A DNA stretch of 64,000 nucleotides, taken from contig NZ_JASCIS010000026.1 in assembly GCF_029968015.1 (NCBI RefSeq), positions 1 through 64,000 of the forward strand, given 5' to 3'. The first letter of the stretch is position 1, and every line of letters begins with the position of its first letter. Below are positions 23,941 through 32,066 of the stretch, piece after piece. The DNA comes from Streptomyces luteolus. GTDB lineage: Bacteria > Actinomycetota > Actinomycetes > Streptomycetales > Streptomycetaceae. A program made the translations under genes and the position numbers. The notes under the pieces are model-generated. The model was not told the DNA's origin. It saw only the letters and a list, made by a program, of their open reading frames with translations, and searched no databases.

Positions 23941-25536
23941 ATGCAAGGCGACTGCACCCTGGAGGCTCTGCTCGACACCCTCGGGCAGCCTGCCCTCCGC
24001 CTGGTCACCGCGCCCGCGGGCACCGCGGTCCCCGTGACCGAGGTCCTCCTCCACGACCTCGGGGCGCCCGTGCCGTACACACCGGGAGGACTCCTCCTCG
24101 CGGTCGGCGTGCGCGCCGAGGCCGCCGCCGAGCTCGTCCCGGCCGTCGCGGAGGCGGGCCTGACCGGGCTCGTCGTCCGGGGCGGGGGCGGGCCCGCCGA
24201 AGCCGCCCGCAGCCACGGGGTGGCGCTGCTCGCCGTCGACGAGGACGCGTCCTGGCACCGTGTGCACCTGCTGATCGCCTCGGCCGTCGAGGCCGGACCC
24301 GCCCCCGTCGCGCAAGGGACCGGCGCCTCCGCGCTCGGCGACCTGTTCACCCTGGCCAACGCGATCGCCGCGGCCGGGGGCGGCGCCACCACCGTCGAGG
24401 ACCCGCGCCAGCGCATCCTCGCCTACTCCACCATCGACGGGCAGGCCATCGACGACAGCCGCCGCCAGGGCATCCTCGGCCGCCAGGTCCCCGGCAGCCG
24501 CGAGAACACCGAGCAGTACCGCCGACTCCACGCCTCCGCCCACCCGCTGCGGCTCCCCGGCACCGCGCCCGGCGAGATCGACCGGCTCGCCGTCGCCATC
24601 CGCGCGGGCGGCGAGATCCTCGGCTCCCTCTGGATGATCGACAACGGCCGGCTCGCACCCGACGCCGAGGAGATCCTCGCCCAGGGCGCCTCCACCGCCG
24701 CCTTCCACCTGCTGCGCGCCCGCGCCGCCGAGGACCTCACCCGCCACCAGTACGGGGACCTCCTGCGCCGCCTCCTGAACGGCACCGCCGCTCCCGCCAC
24801 CGCGGCCCGCAGGCTCGGCTTCTCCGAGGACAGCCCCGTCCGGGTCGTCGCGTTCGTCCTCGACGCCGCCCCCGGCGACGAACCCGCCGCCCCCGCCGAC
24901 AGCGCGCAGGCGACCCTGCGCCTCCTCGACCACGTCCGCCTCCAGTGCGGGGCCCGCTACGGCCGGCACGCCTGCGTCGTCATCGACCACGTGGTGTACG
25001 CGCTGCTGCCCGACGCGGGCCAGGACGGCGGCCGCCAGCGCCGGCTCATCGAGGACATCACCGGGCAGGCCACCCGCGCGCTGCGCGTCCCGGTGCGCGC
25101 CGGACTCGGCGGCACGGTCGCGGGCCTCGCCGACGTCGCCCGCTCCCGCGACGACGCCGACCGCGTCCTCACCGTCCTGGAGGACGACCGCGGCGTCGCC
25201 GCCATCGAGGACGTACGCCCCCGCGTCACCCTGCTGCGCCTCGGCGAGATCCTCGCCCACCGCACGGACCTGTCGACCGGCCCGTGGCAGGGCGTCCTCG
25301 CGTACGACGAGCAGCACGGCACCGATTACGCGGGCACCCTCATCGCGTACTTCGACGCGGGCTGCGACATGGCGGGCGCCGCCCGGCTCCTCGCCGTCCA
25401 CCCCAACACGTGCCGCTACCGCCTGAAGCAGATCAGGGAACACCTGGACATCGATCTCGGCGACCCGGACGAACGGCTCGTCCTCTGGCTGCACCTGCGG
25501 ATCCTCGCGCGGCTGCGAGCGCCCGGGCGGGCCTGA
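23941..25536 (+). CDS. PucR-family transcriptional regulator
   Basis: A 531-residue regulator. An N-terminal PucR-like sensor region (GGLLLAVGVRAE...LVVRGGGG) is followed by a GAF-like segment (LGSLWMIDNGRL) and the C-terminal helix-turn-helix of the family (AGAARLLAVHPNTCRYRLKQIREHLDIDL). Such proteins respond to amino acids or purines and usually control neighbouring catabolic genes. ATG at 23941 follows GGAGGACC. It is divergent from the GNAT-racemase operon (143 nt between starts), with the M20/permease operon convergent downstream, so it is the obvious regulator of the whole set. Confidence 0.9.
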   Translation: MQGDCTLEALLDTLGQPALRLVTAPAGTAVPVTEVLLHDLGAPVPYTPGGLLLAVGVRAEAAAELVPAVAEAGLTGLVVRGGGGPAEAARSHGVALLAVDEDASWHRVHLLIASAVEAGPAPVAQGTGASALGDLFTLANAIAAAGGGATTVEDPRQRILAYSTIDGQAIDDSRRQGILGRQVPGSRENTEQYRRLHASAHPLRLPGTAPGEIDRLAVAIRAGGEILGSLWMIDNGRLAPDAEEILAQGASTAAFHLLRARAAEDLTRHQYGDLLRRLLNGTAAPATAARRLGFSEDSPVRVVAFVLDAAPGDEPAAPADSAQATLRLLDHVRLQCGARYGRHACVVIDHVVYALLPDAGQDGGRQRRLIEDITGQATRALRVPVRAGLGGTVAGLADVARSRDDADRVLTVLEDDRGVAAIEDVRPRVTLLRLGEILAHRTDLSTGPWQGVLAYDEQHGTDYAGTLIAYFDAGCDMAGAARLLAVHPNTCRYRLKQIREHLDIDLGDPDERLVLWLHLRILARLRAPGRA

Positions 25537-25596
25537 ACGCCCCGCCCGCCCCGCCTCGACCGCCCCGCCCGCCCCGCCCCGGTCCGCCCGCGCCGC

Positions 25597-26673
25597 TCAC
25601 GCCATCATCAGCCAGTCGCCCAACGCCGCCCGCACCGACCGCAGTTCGGCCACCGGAACGTACTCCCCGGGTGTGTGCGCGAGGGAAGGATCGCCGGGGC
25701 CGAGGTTCAGCGCCGGGACGCCCGCGGCCGCGAAGCGGGCCACGTCCGTCCAGCCGAGCTTGGCCCGCGGCTCGGTCCCAAGGCGGGCCAGGAGCGAGGC
25801 GGCCGCGGGGCGGGCGAGACCCGGCAGCGCGCCCGCGACGACCTCAGTCACCAGCACCTCGTACTCCGGGAACAGCGCACGCACCAGCGCCTCCGCCTCC
25901 TTCGGTGAACGGCTCGGCGCGAAGCGGAGGTTGACGGTGACCAAGCACGCGTCGGGTACGACATTGCTCGCCACCCCCGCCCGTACCGCCACCGCACTCA
26001 GCGCCTCCCGGTACACCAGACCGTCGATCACCACGTCCCGTACGTCCCGCTCGTCGAGGCGGCGCAGCACCTCCGCCGCGCGGTGGGCCGCGTTCACGCC
26101 CTGCCAGGGGCGGGCGGTGTGCGCGCGGGCGCCCCGCACGATCACGTCCGCGGTGAGGAAGCCCTGGCAGCCGCCCTCCACCAGGCCGCCCGACGGTTCC
26201 ATCAGGATCGCCAGATCGCCCGCGAGCAGCCCGGGCCGCTCGGCGGCGATCCGGCCGAGGCCGTTGCGTTCGGTGTGCGCCTCCTCGCACTCGTAGAACA
26301 CATAGGTCACGTCCCGGGTCGGCGCCGGGACGGTCACCGCGGTGTGCAGGGCGACGGCGACACCGCCCTTCATGTCGCAGGCCCCGAGCCCGTACACCCG
26401 CCCGTCCACGAGCCGCGAGGGCAGGTTGCCGCAGGCCGGAACGGTGTCCAGGTGCCCGGCGATCACGACCCGCTCGGCTCGGCCGAGAGCGGTCCGGGCG
26501 ACGACCGAATGCCCGATCCGCTCGACCTCCAGATGCGGCGCGGCCCGCAGCGCGCGCTCCACCGCGTCCGCGAGCACCCCCTCCGCGCCACTCTCCGACG
26601 GCACGTCGACCAACGCGCGCGTCAACTCGACCAGATCCGCCGCCGGTTGAAGAACGACCTCGTCGTACGTCAT
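25597..26673 (-). CDS. M20 metallopeptidase, DapE-like N-succinyl amino acid desuccinylase
   Basis: A 358-residue di-zinc amidohydrolase. AGHLDTVP and ACDMKGG carry the first metal His and the bridging Asp, YECEE the catalytic Glu pair, and MEPSGG and the late HTPGEYV the remaining ligands. SGAEGVLAD and EGGCQGFL place it near actinobacterial succinyl-diaminopimelate desuccinylase (DapE). In this cluster it would remove the succinyl group from N-succinyl-L-amino acids, making the D-to-L conversion irreversible. ATG at 26673 overlaps the stop of the upstream permease gene (ATGA), so the two are coupled. A second DapE for lysine biosynthesis would be expected elsewhere in the genome. Confidence 0.85.
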   Translation of the reverse strand: MTYDEVVLQPAADLVELTRALVDVPSESGAEGVLADAVERALRAAPHLEVERIGHSVVARTALGRAERVVIAGHLDTVPACGNLPSRLVDGRVYGLGACDMKGGVAVALHTAVTVPAPTRDVTYVFYECEEAHTERNGLGRIAAERPGLLAGDLAILMEPSGGLVEGGCQGFLTADVIVRGARAHTARPWQGVNAAHRAAEVLRRLDERDVRDVVIDGLVYREALSAVAVRAGVASNVVPDACLVTVNLRFAPSRSPKEAEALVRALFPEYEVLVTEVVAGALPGLARPAAASLLARLGTEPRAKLGWTDVARFAAAGVPALNLGPGDPSLAHTPGEYVPVAELRSVRAALGDWLMMA

Positions 26674-28136
26674 GCTCCTGCCTCCACATCCGCCTTCGCC
26701 GTCTCGACCTGTCCGGCCGGCTCCCGCAGCTTCGAGTGCCGGTGGCCGAAGCACAGGTAGAGCACCGCGGCGAGCGCCAGCCAGCAGCCGAAGAGCGTCC
26801 AGGTCACACCGGGCAGCAGCCAGGCCAGATACAGGCAGGACACCGCGGACAGGACCGGCACGACCGGGTACAGCGGCACCCGGTACGAGCGCGGCGCGTC
26901 CGGCGCGATCCGGCGCAGCACCACCACCGCGGCCGCCACCGCCACGAACGCGATCAGTGTGCCCATGCTCGTGAGGTCGGCCAGGTACCGCAGCGGCACG
27001 AACGCCGCGAGACCACCGACGAGCGAGCCCACGAACCAGGTGTTCCGCACGGGCGTGTGCCGCTTCCGGTCGACCCGGCGGAACACCTGCGGCACCAGTC
27101 CGTCCCGCGCCATCGAGAACACGATGCGCGTCTGCCCGTACAGCGTGACGAGCACGACGCTGAAGATGGAGACGACCACACCGGCCGAGAGGACCAAGGC
27201 GGGCCAGCTCGCGCCCGTCACGTCCCGCAGGATCTGCGCCAGCACGGCCTCACCCGCGTCCGCCTGCTCGCCGAACCTCGCGGCCGGCTGCGCGCCGAGC
27301 GCCGCCACCGACACCAGGATGTAGAGGGCGGTGACCGCGGCGAGCGTCAGCATCAGCGCGAGCGGAATGGTGCGCCGCGGATCGCGCACCTCCTCGCTCG
27401 CGGTCGCCACGGTGTCGAAGCCGACGTACGTGAAGAACACCCCGGACGCGGCGAGACCCACACCCGTCATGCCGTGCGGGGCGAAGTCCGCGAAGTTGCC
27501 GCTGTCGAAGGCGGTGAACGCCACGGCGGCGAAGAACAGCAGCACCCCGACCTTCACGGTCACCATCACCGCGTTCACGGCCGCCGACTCGCGGGTGCCC
27601 CGCGCGAGCAGCAGGGAGCAGAGCAGCACGACGACCAGCGCCGGCACGTTCACCAGGCCGCCCGCGCCCGGCGGTTGACTGATCGCGTCCGGCAGCGTGA
27701 AGCCGAACAGCGTCCCGGTGACCTCGTTCAGGTACTGCCCCCAGCTCACCGCCACCGTCGACGCGGCCACCCCGTACTCGAGGACCAGACACCAGGCCAC
27801 GAGATACGCGGCCCCCTCACCGAGCGAGGCGTACGCGTACGAGTACGTGCTCCCCGCCACCGGCACCGCACCCGCCAGCTCGACGTAGCAGAGCGCACCG
27901 AGGCCCGCGACGACGGCCGCGAGGACGAACGCCAGGATCACCGCGGGCCCCGCCTTCGGCACGCCGGTGCCGAGGACGAAGAAGATGCCGGTGCCGATGA
28001 CGGAGCTGATGCCGATCAGCGTCAACTGGCCGAGCCCCATGGTGCGTTGCAGTCCGCCGGGCCCCTCTGCGCCGGCCTCCTCGATCATCGAATCCAGCGG
28101 TTTGCGGCGGCACAGCCGGTCGGCCCATCGGCCCAT
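26670..28136 (-). CDS. APC-superfamily amino acid permease
   Basis: A 488-residue transporter with twelve predicted membrane segments. LIGISSVIGTGIFFVLGTG in helix 1 and VFFTYVGFDTVATASEEVRDPRR around helix 6 are the substrate-site signatures of the cationic/neutral amino acid branch. ATG at 28136 follows AGGAGG; a longer frame up to 28250 lacks a ribosome site. It is the first gene of an operon with the desuccinylase, whose start overlaps its stop. Together with the racemase cluster it would bring D- or racemic amino acids into the cell. Confidence 0.88.
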   Translation of the reverse strand: MGRWADRLCRRKPLDSMIEEAGAEGPGGLQRTMGLGQLTLIGISSVIGTGIFFVLGTGVPKAGPAVILAFVLAAVVAGLGALCYVELAGAVPVAGSTYSYAYASLGEGAAYLVAWCLVLEYGVAASTVAVSWGQYLNEVTGTLFGFTLPDAISQPPGAGGLVNVPALVVVLLCSLLLARGTRESAAVNAVMVTVKVGVLLFFAAVAFTAFDSGNFADFAPHGMTGVGLAASGVFFTYVGFDTVATASEEVRDPRRTIPLALMLTLAAVTALYILVSVAALGAQPAARFGEQADAGEAVLAQILRDVTGASWPALVLSAGVVVSIFSVVLVTLYGQTRIVFSMARDGLVPQVFRRVDRKRHTPVRNTWFVGSLVGGLAAFVPLRYLADLTSMGTLIAFVAVAAAVVVLRRIAPDAPRSYRVPLYPVVPVLSAVSCLYLAWLLPGVTWTLFGCWLALAAVLYLCFGHRHSKLREPAGQVETAKADVEAGA

Positions 28137-28313
28137 GAGTCCTCCTGGAGATCCCCTCGCACCCCCGGCTGAAGCCAGGGATGCGGGGGATCTTCCGGGA
28201 ACGCCACGGGCCGGACAACGGCGGATCCGCACAACCGGGGTCCCCGTCATTGGCCGATACGACAGCCATGGCGCACGGAGCCACCGGCCCGGTGCCCGGT
28301 GCGCCCGCGCCCC

Positions 28314-29825
28314 TCAGTCGGTGATGTTGCTGCCGAGGTGCGGCGTTCCGGCGGTGGAGATGCCCACGTCCGAGACGTAGATGCCGCCGGGGGAGGTGAG
28401 CGAGCCGTCGGCGCCCGAGTCCAGGACGTGCACGGCGCCGTTGCCGCCGTTCTCGCCGTACGCCCCGATGACGACGTCGTCGCGCCCGTCGCCGTTCAGG
28501 TCGTCGAGGTGCACGTCCGAGCCGAAGAAGTCCTCGGTCTCACTGGAGTTGGGCACGCCGGGCGTGTTCTGCTCCAGGAAGCGCGCACCCTCACCGGTGA
28601 TGCCGGAACCGTCCGCCGCCCCGTACAGAACGGTCACCGCGCCCGCGTCGACGACGCCGTCCAGGTTCTCACCGGGAGCGCCGACGACCAGGTCGAGGCG
28701 GCCGTCCCCGTTCACGTCCCCGAGTTCGATCTCGGCGCCGAACACGTCGTTCTTCTCACCGCCGCCCGGCACGCCCGCCGTGTCCTGGCTGAACGTGTCC
28801 GTGCCGCCGTCGGGCCCGCTCGCCGCACCGCGCACCACGTGCACGGCCCCGCCCTCGCGGGCCCCGGCTATGCCCTCGTCCCACAGCATGCCGATGACGA
28901 TGTCGCCGTACCCGTCGCTGTCGGTGTCACCCACGTCCGTGATGTACCCGCCGGGCAGCCGCTGCGCCCCGCTCGCCGTGACCCCGCCCGCGCTGCCCGG
29001 CAGCCAGAAGTTCGCGTTGTACGTGTCGGACTTGTCGAAGCCGTCGACGATCAGGTCCTCCCGGCCGTCCGCGTCGACGTCGCCCGAGTACAGGTTGAGC
29101 GGCCCCGCGCCCGGTTCGTTCATCACGGGCGGCACCACGGTGTAGTGGCGGCCGACCGCGCCGGTGCGCGAGATGCCCGCGGAGAACACGTCGAGCGTCG
29201 CGGCGCCGGAGCGTGCGCCCACGACCAGGTCGTCCCGCCCGTCCCCGTCGAAGTCGCCGGCCTCCAGGGTGCCGCCGAAGGCGTCGTGCTTGGTGGGCCG
29301 CGGGTCCTTCACCGTCGTACCCGTGGACAGCCCGTTCGCGGACCCCCACAGCACGGTGACGCTGCCGCCGTCGACGTCGCCGCCGACGTCCTCGCGGACG
29401 GTGCCCACGGCCAGGTCGTCGTAGCCGTCGCCGTCGAAGTCGCCGTGCGCGCTGTCGGCGCCGAACAGGTCGTCCTTCTCGGCGGCGCCGGGCACTCCGG
29501 CCGAGTTCTGGCTGAACGTGGCGGAACGGGGGCCGCCCGGCTGCCCGTAGAGCGCGGTGACCTGCCCGGCCTGCGCCTGTCCGGCCACGTGCGCGCCGCT
29601 GGACGACACCGCGGTGTCCGCGTACCCGTCGTTGTTGAAGTCGGCCTGGTCGGCCCGGTCGGCGATCGGGTCCACTGCGCCGACGGCCGCGGCGGTCCCG
29701 GTGGCGGTCGCGACGACCCCTCCGCTGAGCGCGACCACCAGGGCGGTGGCGGCGGCCATCCCTATCCGCCCGGGCCGCTGCGCGGGCGTGCTGGGTCTGT
29801 CCTTGGGCATGCGGTGCTTGGGCAC
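28314..29825 (-). CDS. Secreted FG-GAP/VCBS-repeat (integrin alpha-like) protein
   Basis: A 503-residue exported protein. A signal peptide (about 1-45, core AAATALVVALSGGVVATA) precedes a seven-bladed propeller of FG-GAP repeats. At least five calcium loops of DxDxDGxxD form are visible (DFDGDGYDDLAVG, DFDGDGRDDLVVG, DVDADGREDLIV, DVNGDGRLDLVVG, DLNGDGRDDVVIG). There is no catalytic motif and no wall anchor. Proteins of this kind bind surface ligands or act as free extracellular scaffolds. GTG at 29825 follows TAGGAGAG at 7 nt. It stands alone; no partner gene suggests a role. Confidence 0.85.
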   Translation of the reverse strand: MPKHRMPKDRPSTPAQRPGRIGMAAATALVVALSGGVVATATGTAAAVGAVDPIADRADQADFNNDGYADTAVSSSGAHVAGQAQAGQVTALYGQPGGPRSATFSQNSAGVPGAAEKDDLFGADSAHGDFDGDGYDDLAVGTVREDVGGDVDGGSVTVLWGSANGLSTGTTVKDPRPTKHDAFGGTLEAGDFDGDGRDDLVVGARSGAATLDVFSAGISRTGAVGRHYTVVPPVMNEPGAGPLNLYSGDVDADGREDLIVDGFDKSDTYNANFWLPGSAGGVTASGAQRLPGGYITDVGDTDSDGYGDIVIGMLWDEGIAGAREGGAVHVVRGAASGPDGGTDTFSQDTAGVPGGGEKNDVFGAEIELGDVNGDGRLDLVVGAPGENLDGVVDAGAVTVLYGAADGSGITGEGARFLEQNTPGVPNSSETEDFFGSDVHLDDLNGDGRDDVVIGAYGENGGNGAVHVLDSGADGSLTSPGGIYVSDVGISTAGTPHLGSNITD

Positions 29826-30080
29826 GCGGTTCTCTCCTACGGCATGGGGGAGACCGGACCGGCCACCCCTCCGACGAACGCCGACCGCCCCGGTTCCCCG
29901 GGTGTTTCCCCGTACGTCACCGGGCGGTTGGCGATCAGGAGACCGCTGAAAGGGATCAAGGGTTGTACGACTCGGCGACCGGGCTTTCCGGGTTCTCGGC
30001 GGGAGTTGGGCCGGTCGGCGCCTCCGTCGAGAGGGCGCGCCTCGCCGACCCGCTCCGTGACCGCACCCTCACCCCGGGCA

Positions 30081-30109
30081 CGGACACCTCCGCCCCCGCC
30101 CCGTAAGAT
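30081..30109 (+). promoter_or_regulatory. Promoter of the tRNA-like gene
   Basis: CGGACA, a 17-nt spacer and TAAGAT form a plausible promoter 13 nt upstream of the tRNA-like sequence. The -10 is a good TANNNT match; the -35 matches TTGACA at four of six positions. Confidence 0.45.
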
Positions 30110-30121
30110 CCCCGGAGGGAC

Positions 30122-30195
30122 GGGGCCCGTAGCGCAGGGGTTGTCGCGCCTTCACCGCATGTGGGAGGACGCCGGTTCGAATCCGGTCGGCCCCG
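30122..30195 (+). tRNA. tRNA-like gene with an aberrant anticodon arm
   Basis: A 74-nt sequence with a clear T arm (GCCGG-TTCGAAT-CCGGT, 30171-30187), a D arm opening with TAGCGCAG and a GCGC/GCGC stem, and an acceptor stem GGGGCC/GGCCCC. One extra C (30128) bulges from the acceptor stem. The anticodon stem-loop (about 30150-30167) does not form five pairs and lacks T at position 33, so no anticodon can be assigned safely; CAT is the triplet closest to the right place. No CCA is encoded. A promoter lies upstream. It is either a pseudo-tRNA or an unusual tRNA-like RNA. Confidence 0.5.
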
Positions 30196-30294
30196 TCCCG
30201 TCCTGTCCCGTCCCGGGCCCGGCCTCCGGTCGCCGCCTCGATCGGCGAAAATGGTCGTGTCCACCCGTTCCGCCAGCGAGGAGCACGCGCGCAC

Positions 30295-31341
30295 ATGGCC
30301 AGTTCCGCCTCCACCCCGAGGCCGCCGACGATCGCCGACGTGGCGCGGGTCGCCGGGGTTTCGCGTACGACCGTGTCGCACGCGCTCAACGGGCTCGGCA
30401 AGGTCGACCCGCGGACGCGGGAGCGGATCAAGAAGGTCGCGGCCGAGCTCGGGTACCGGCCCAACCTCCGGGCCCAGCGGCTGCGGCGCGGACAGGCGAA
30501 GGCCATCGCGCTCGCCTCCTCCATGCCGTTCGCCGTCGCGGGCGGGCCCTCGCGGCTCGGGTTCTACATGGAGGTCGCGGCCGCCGCCGCGGAGAGCGCG
30601 CTGCTGCACGACTACGCGCTCGTGCTCGTACCGCCCGTGCAGTCCGGATCCGCGCTGTACTCCGTGGACATCGACGGAGCCATCGTCGTCGAGCCGGACG
30701 TCCAGGACGCCGCCGCCGCGCAGCTGCGGGGGCGCGGGCTTCCGTACGTGGCGCTCGGCCGGCCCGTGGCGCCCGACGAGGACGCCCCCTACGTCGACCT
30801 GCACGGCGGCCTCGTCGCCGAGCTGCTCCTCGGCCATCTGCGCGAACAGGGCGCCGCCCACCCGGCGTTGATCGTCGGCGCCGGGTCCCGGCACTCGACC
30901 GTCGACGCACTCGCCGCGTACGAGCGCATCGCCGCCGAGCACGGCTGGGACCCGATCGTGGCCAGGGTCCCGGAGTCCGGCGGCGAGCAGGCGGGCTACG
31001 AGCAGTGCGCCGCGCTGCTCGCCGACCACCCCGAGACGGACGCGGTCTGCGCGCTCGTGGACGCCTTCGCGGTGGGCGCGGTCCGGGCGATCCGGGACAG
31101 CGGGCGCAGCGTGCCCGACGACGTCATGGTCGTCACCCGGTACGACGGACTCCGCGCCCGCACCTGCGAACCGCCCCTCACCGCGGTCGACCTGCACCTC
31201 GACCAAGTCGCCGCGGACGCGGTGGAGTTGCTCCTCGCGCGGCTGCGCGGTGACACCGAGGCCGCCGCCAACGCGACCGCCCCGGAGCCCCGCCTGATCG
31301 CCCGGCAGTCGTCCGTACGCGGCAACCCTCGCACCCCGTAG
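30295..31341 (+). CDS. LacI-family transcriptional regulator
   Basis: A 348-residue repressor. The N-terminal helix-turn-helix (TIADVARVAGVSRTTVSHALNG, about 11-32) and hinge (YRPNLRAQRLRRG) are followed by a type 1 periplasmic-binding sensor domain (about 68-335). ATG at 30295 follows GAGGAG. The gene converges with the permease-amidohydrolase-TauE operon, ending 14 nt from it. That operon is headed by a nested palindrome with the central CG symmetry LacI proteins prefer, so this regulator probably controls it. The effector would be a purine- or nucleobase-like compound if that link holds. Confidence 0.9.
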   Translation: MASSASTPRPPTIADVARVAGVSRTTVSHALNGLGKVDPRTRERIKKVAAELGYRPNLRAQRLRRGQAKAIALASSMPFAVAGGPSRLGFYMEVAAAAAESALLHDYALVLVPPVQSGSALYSVDIDGAIVVEPDVQDAAAAQLRGRGLPYVALGRPVAPDEDAPYVDLHGGLVAELLLGHLREQGAAHPALIVGAGSRHSTVDALAAYERIAAEHGWDPIVARVPESGGEQAGYEQCAALLADHPETDAVCALVDAFAVGAVRAIRDSGRSVPDDVMVVTRYDGLRARTCEPPLTAVDLHLDQVAADAVELLLARLRGDTEAAANATAPEPRLIARQSSVRGNPRTP

Positions 31342-31355
31342 GAACGCCCCCGCGC

Positions 31356-32066
31356 TCACACGCCGAGCATCAGCACCACCCCCGACACCAACGCGAAGAC
31401 GAGCACGAACAGCCGCATCCTGCGCGCGTCCAGGCGGTGGTGCACGAGGCGGCTCAGCCACGCGCCCAGCGCGATCGCCGGCAGCAGCAGCACCGCGTCG
31501 CCGAGCTCCGCGACCTGCGCCTTGCCCGTCGCGAACAGCAGGATCAGGGACGCCACTTCGCCCACGAGGAAGCACGTGGCCACTGTCGAGCGGAGCTCCG
31601 CCGGCGGGCGGTGCTGGTACACCAGGGCCAGCGGCGGACCGCCCACCCCCGTCGCCGTCTCCGTCAGACCGGTCACCGCACCCGCACCGAGATACGCGCC
31701 GCGGCCGGGCTCGAACGCGGGCGCCGCCAGACTCACCACGGCCGCGAGCACCGTCGCGATGCCCACGAACAGGCCGAGGCTGCGTTCCGGGATCAGCCAC
31801 AGCAGCGCGAGCCCCGCCGGAGTCGCCGCGAGCCGCGCGCCCGTGATCCAGCCCGCGCCGCGCAGATCGAGCGAGGCCCGTTCACGCCACGCCACGTACA
31901 GGTTGAGCGGGATCATCGAGGCGAGCACGAAGACCGGGACCAGGCCGGGGTCCACGATCCCGGCCACCGGCGCCACGATCAGCGCGAAGCCGAGGCCGCT
32001 GCTGCCCTGGACGAACGCGGCGACCGCCACCGTGACGGCGAGCACCGCCAACGTCATGACACTCAC
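31356..32066 (-). CDS. TauE/SafE-family membrane protein
   Basis: A 236-residue membrane protein with about seven segments. FVQGSSGLGFALIVAP and ETATGVGGPPLALVY are the two inverted repeats of the TauE/SafE (sulfite/organic anion exporter) family. GTG at 32066 overlaps the upstream stop (GTGA); an ATG four codons later is the alternative. It is the third gene of the operon and could export a product of the amidohydrolase, for example a released anion, which is inference. Confidence 0.85.
   Translation of the reverse strand: MSVMTLAVLAVTVAVAAFVQGSSGLGFALIVAPVAGIVDPGLVPVFVLASMIPLNLYVAWRERASLDLRGAGWITGARLAATPAGLALLWLIPERSLGLFVGIATVLAAVVSLAAPAFEPGRGAYLGAGAVTGLTETATGVGGPPLALVYQHRPPAELRSTVATCFLVGEVASLILLFATGKAQVAELGDAVLLLPAIALGAWLSRLVHHRLDARRMRLFVLVFALVSGVVLMLGV

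Noticed and set aside
30069-30524. Minus-strand frame across the tRNA-like gene
   Set aside because: Its peptide (GVLPHAVKARQPLRYGP) is the kind produced antisense to tRNA genes; no independent support.
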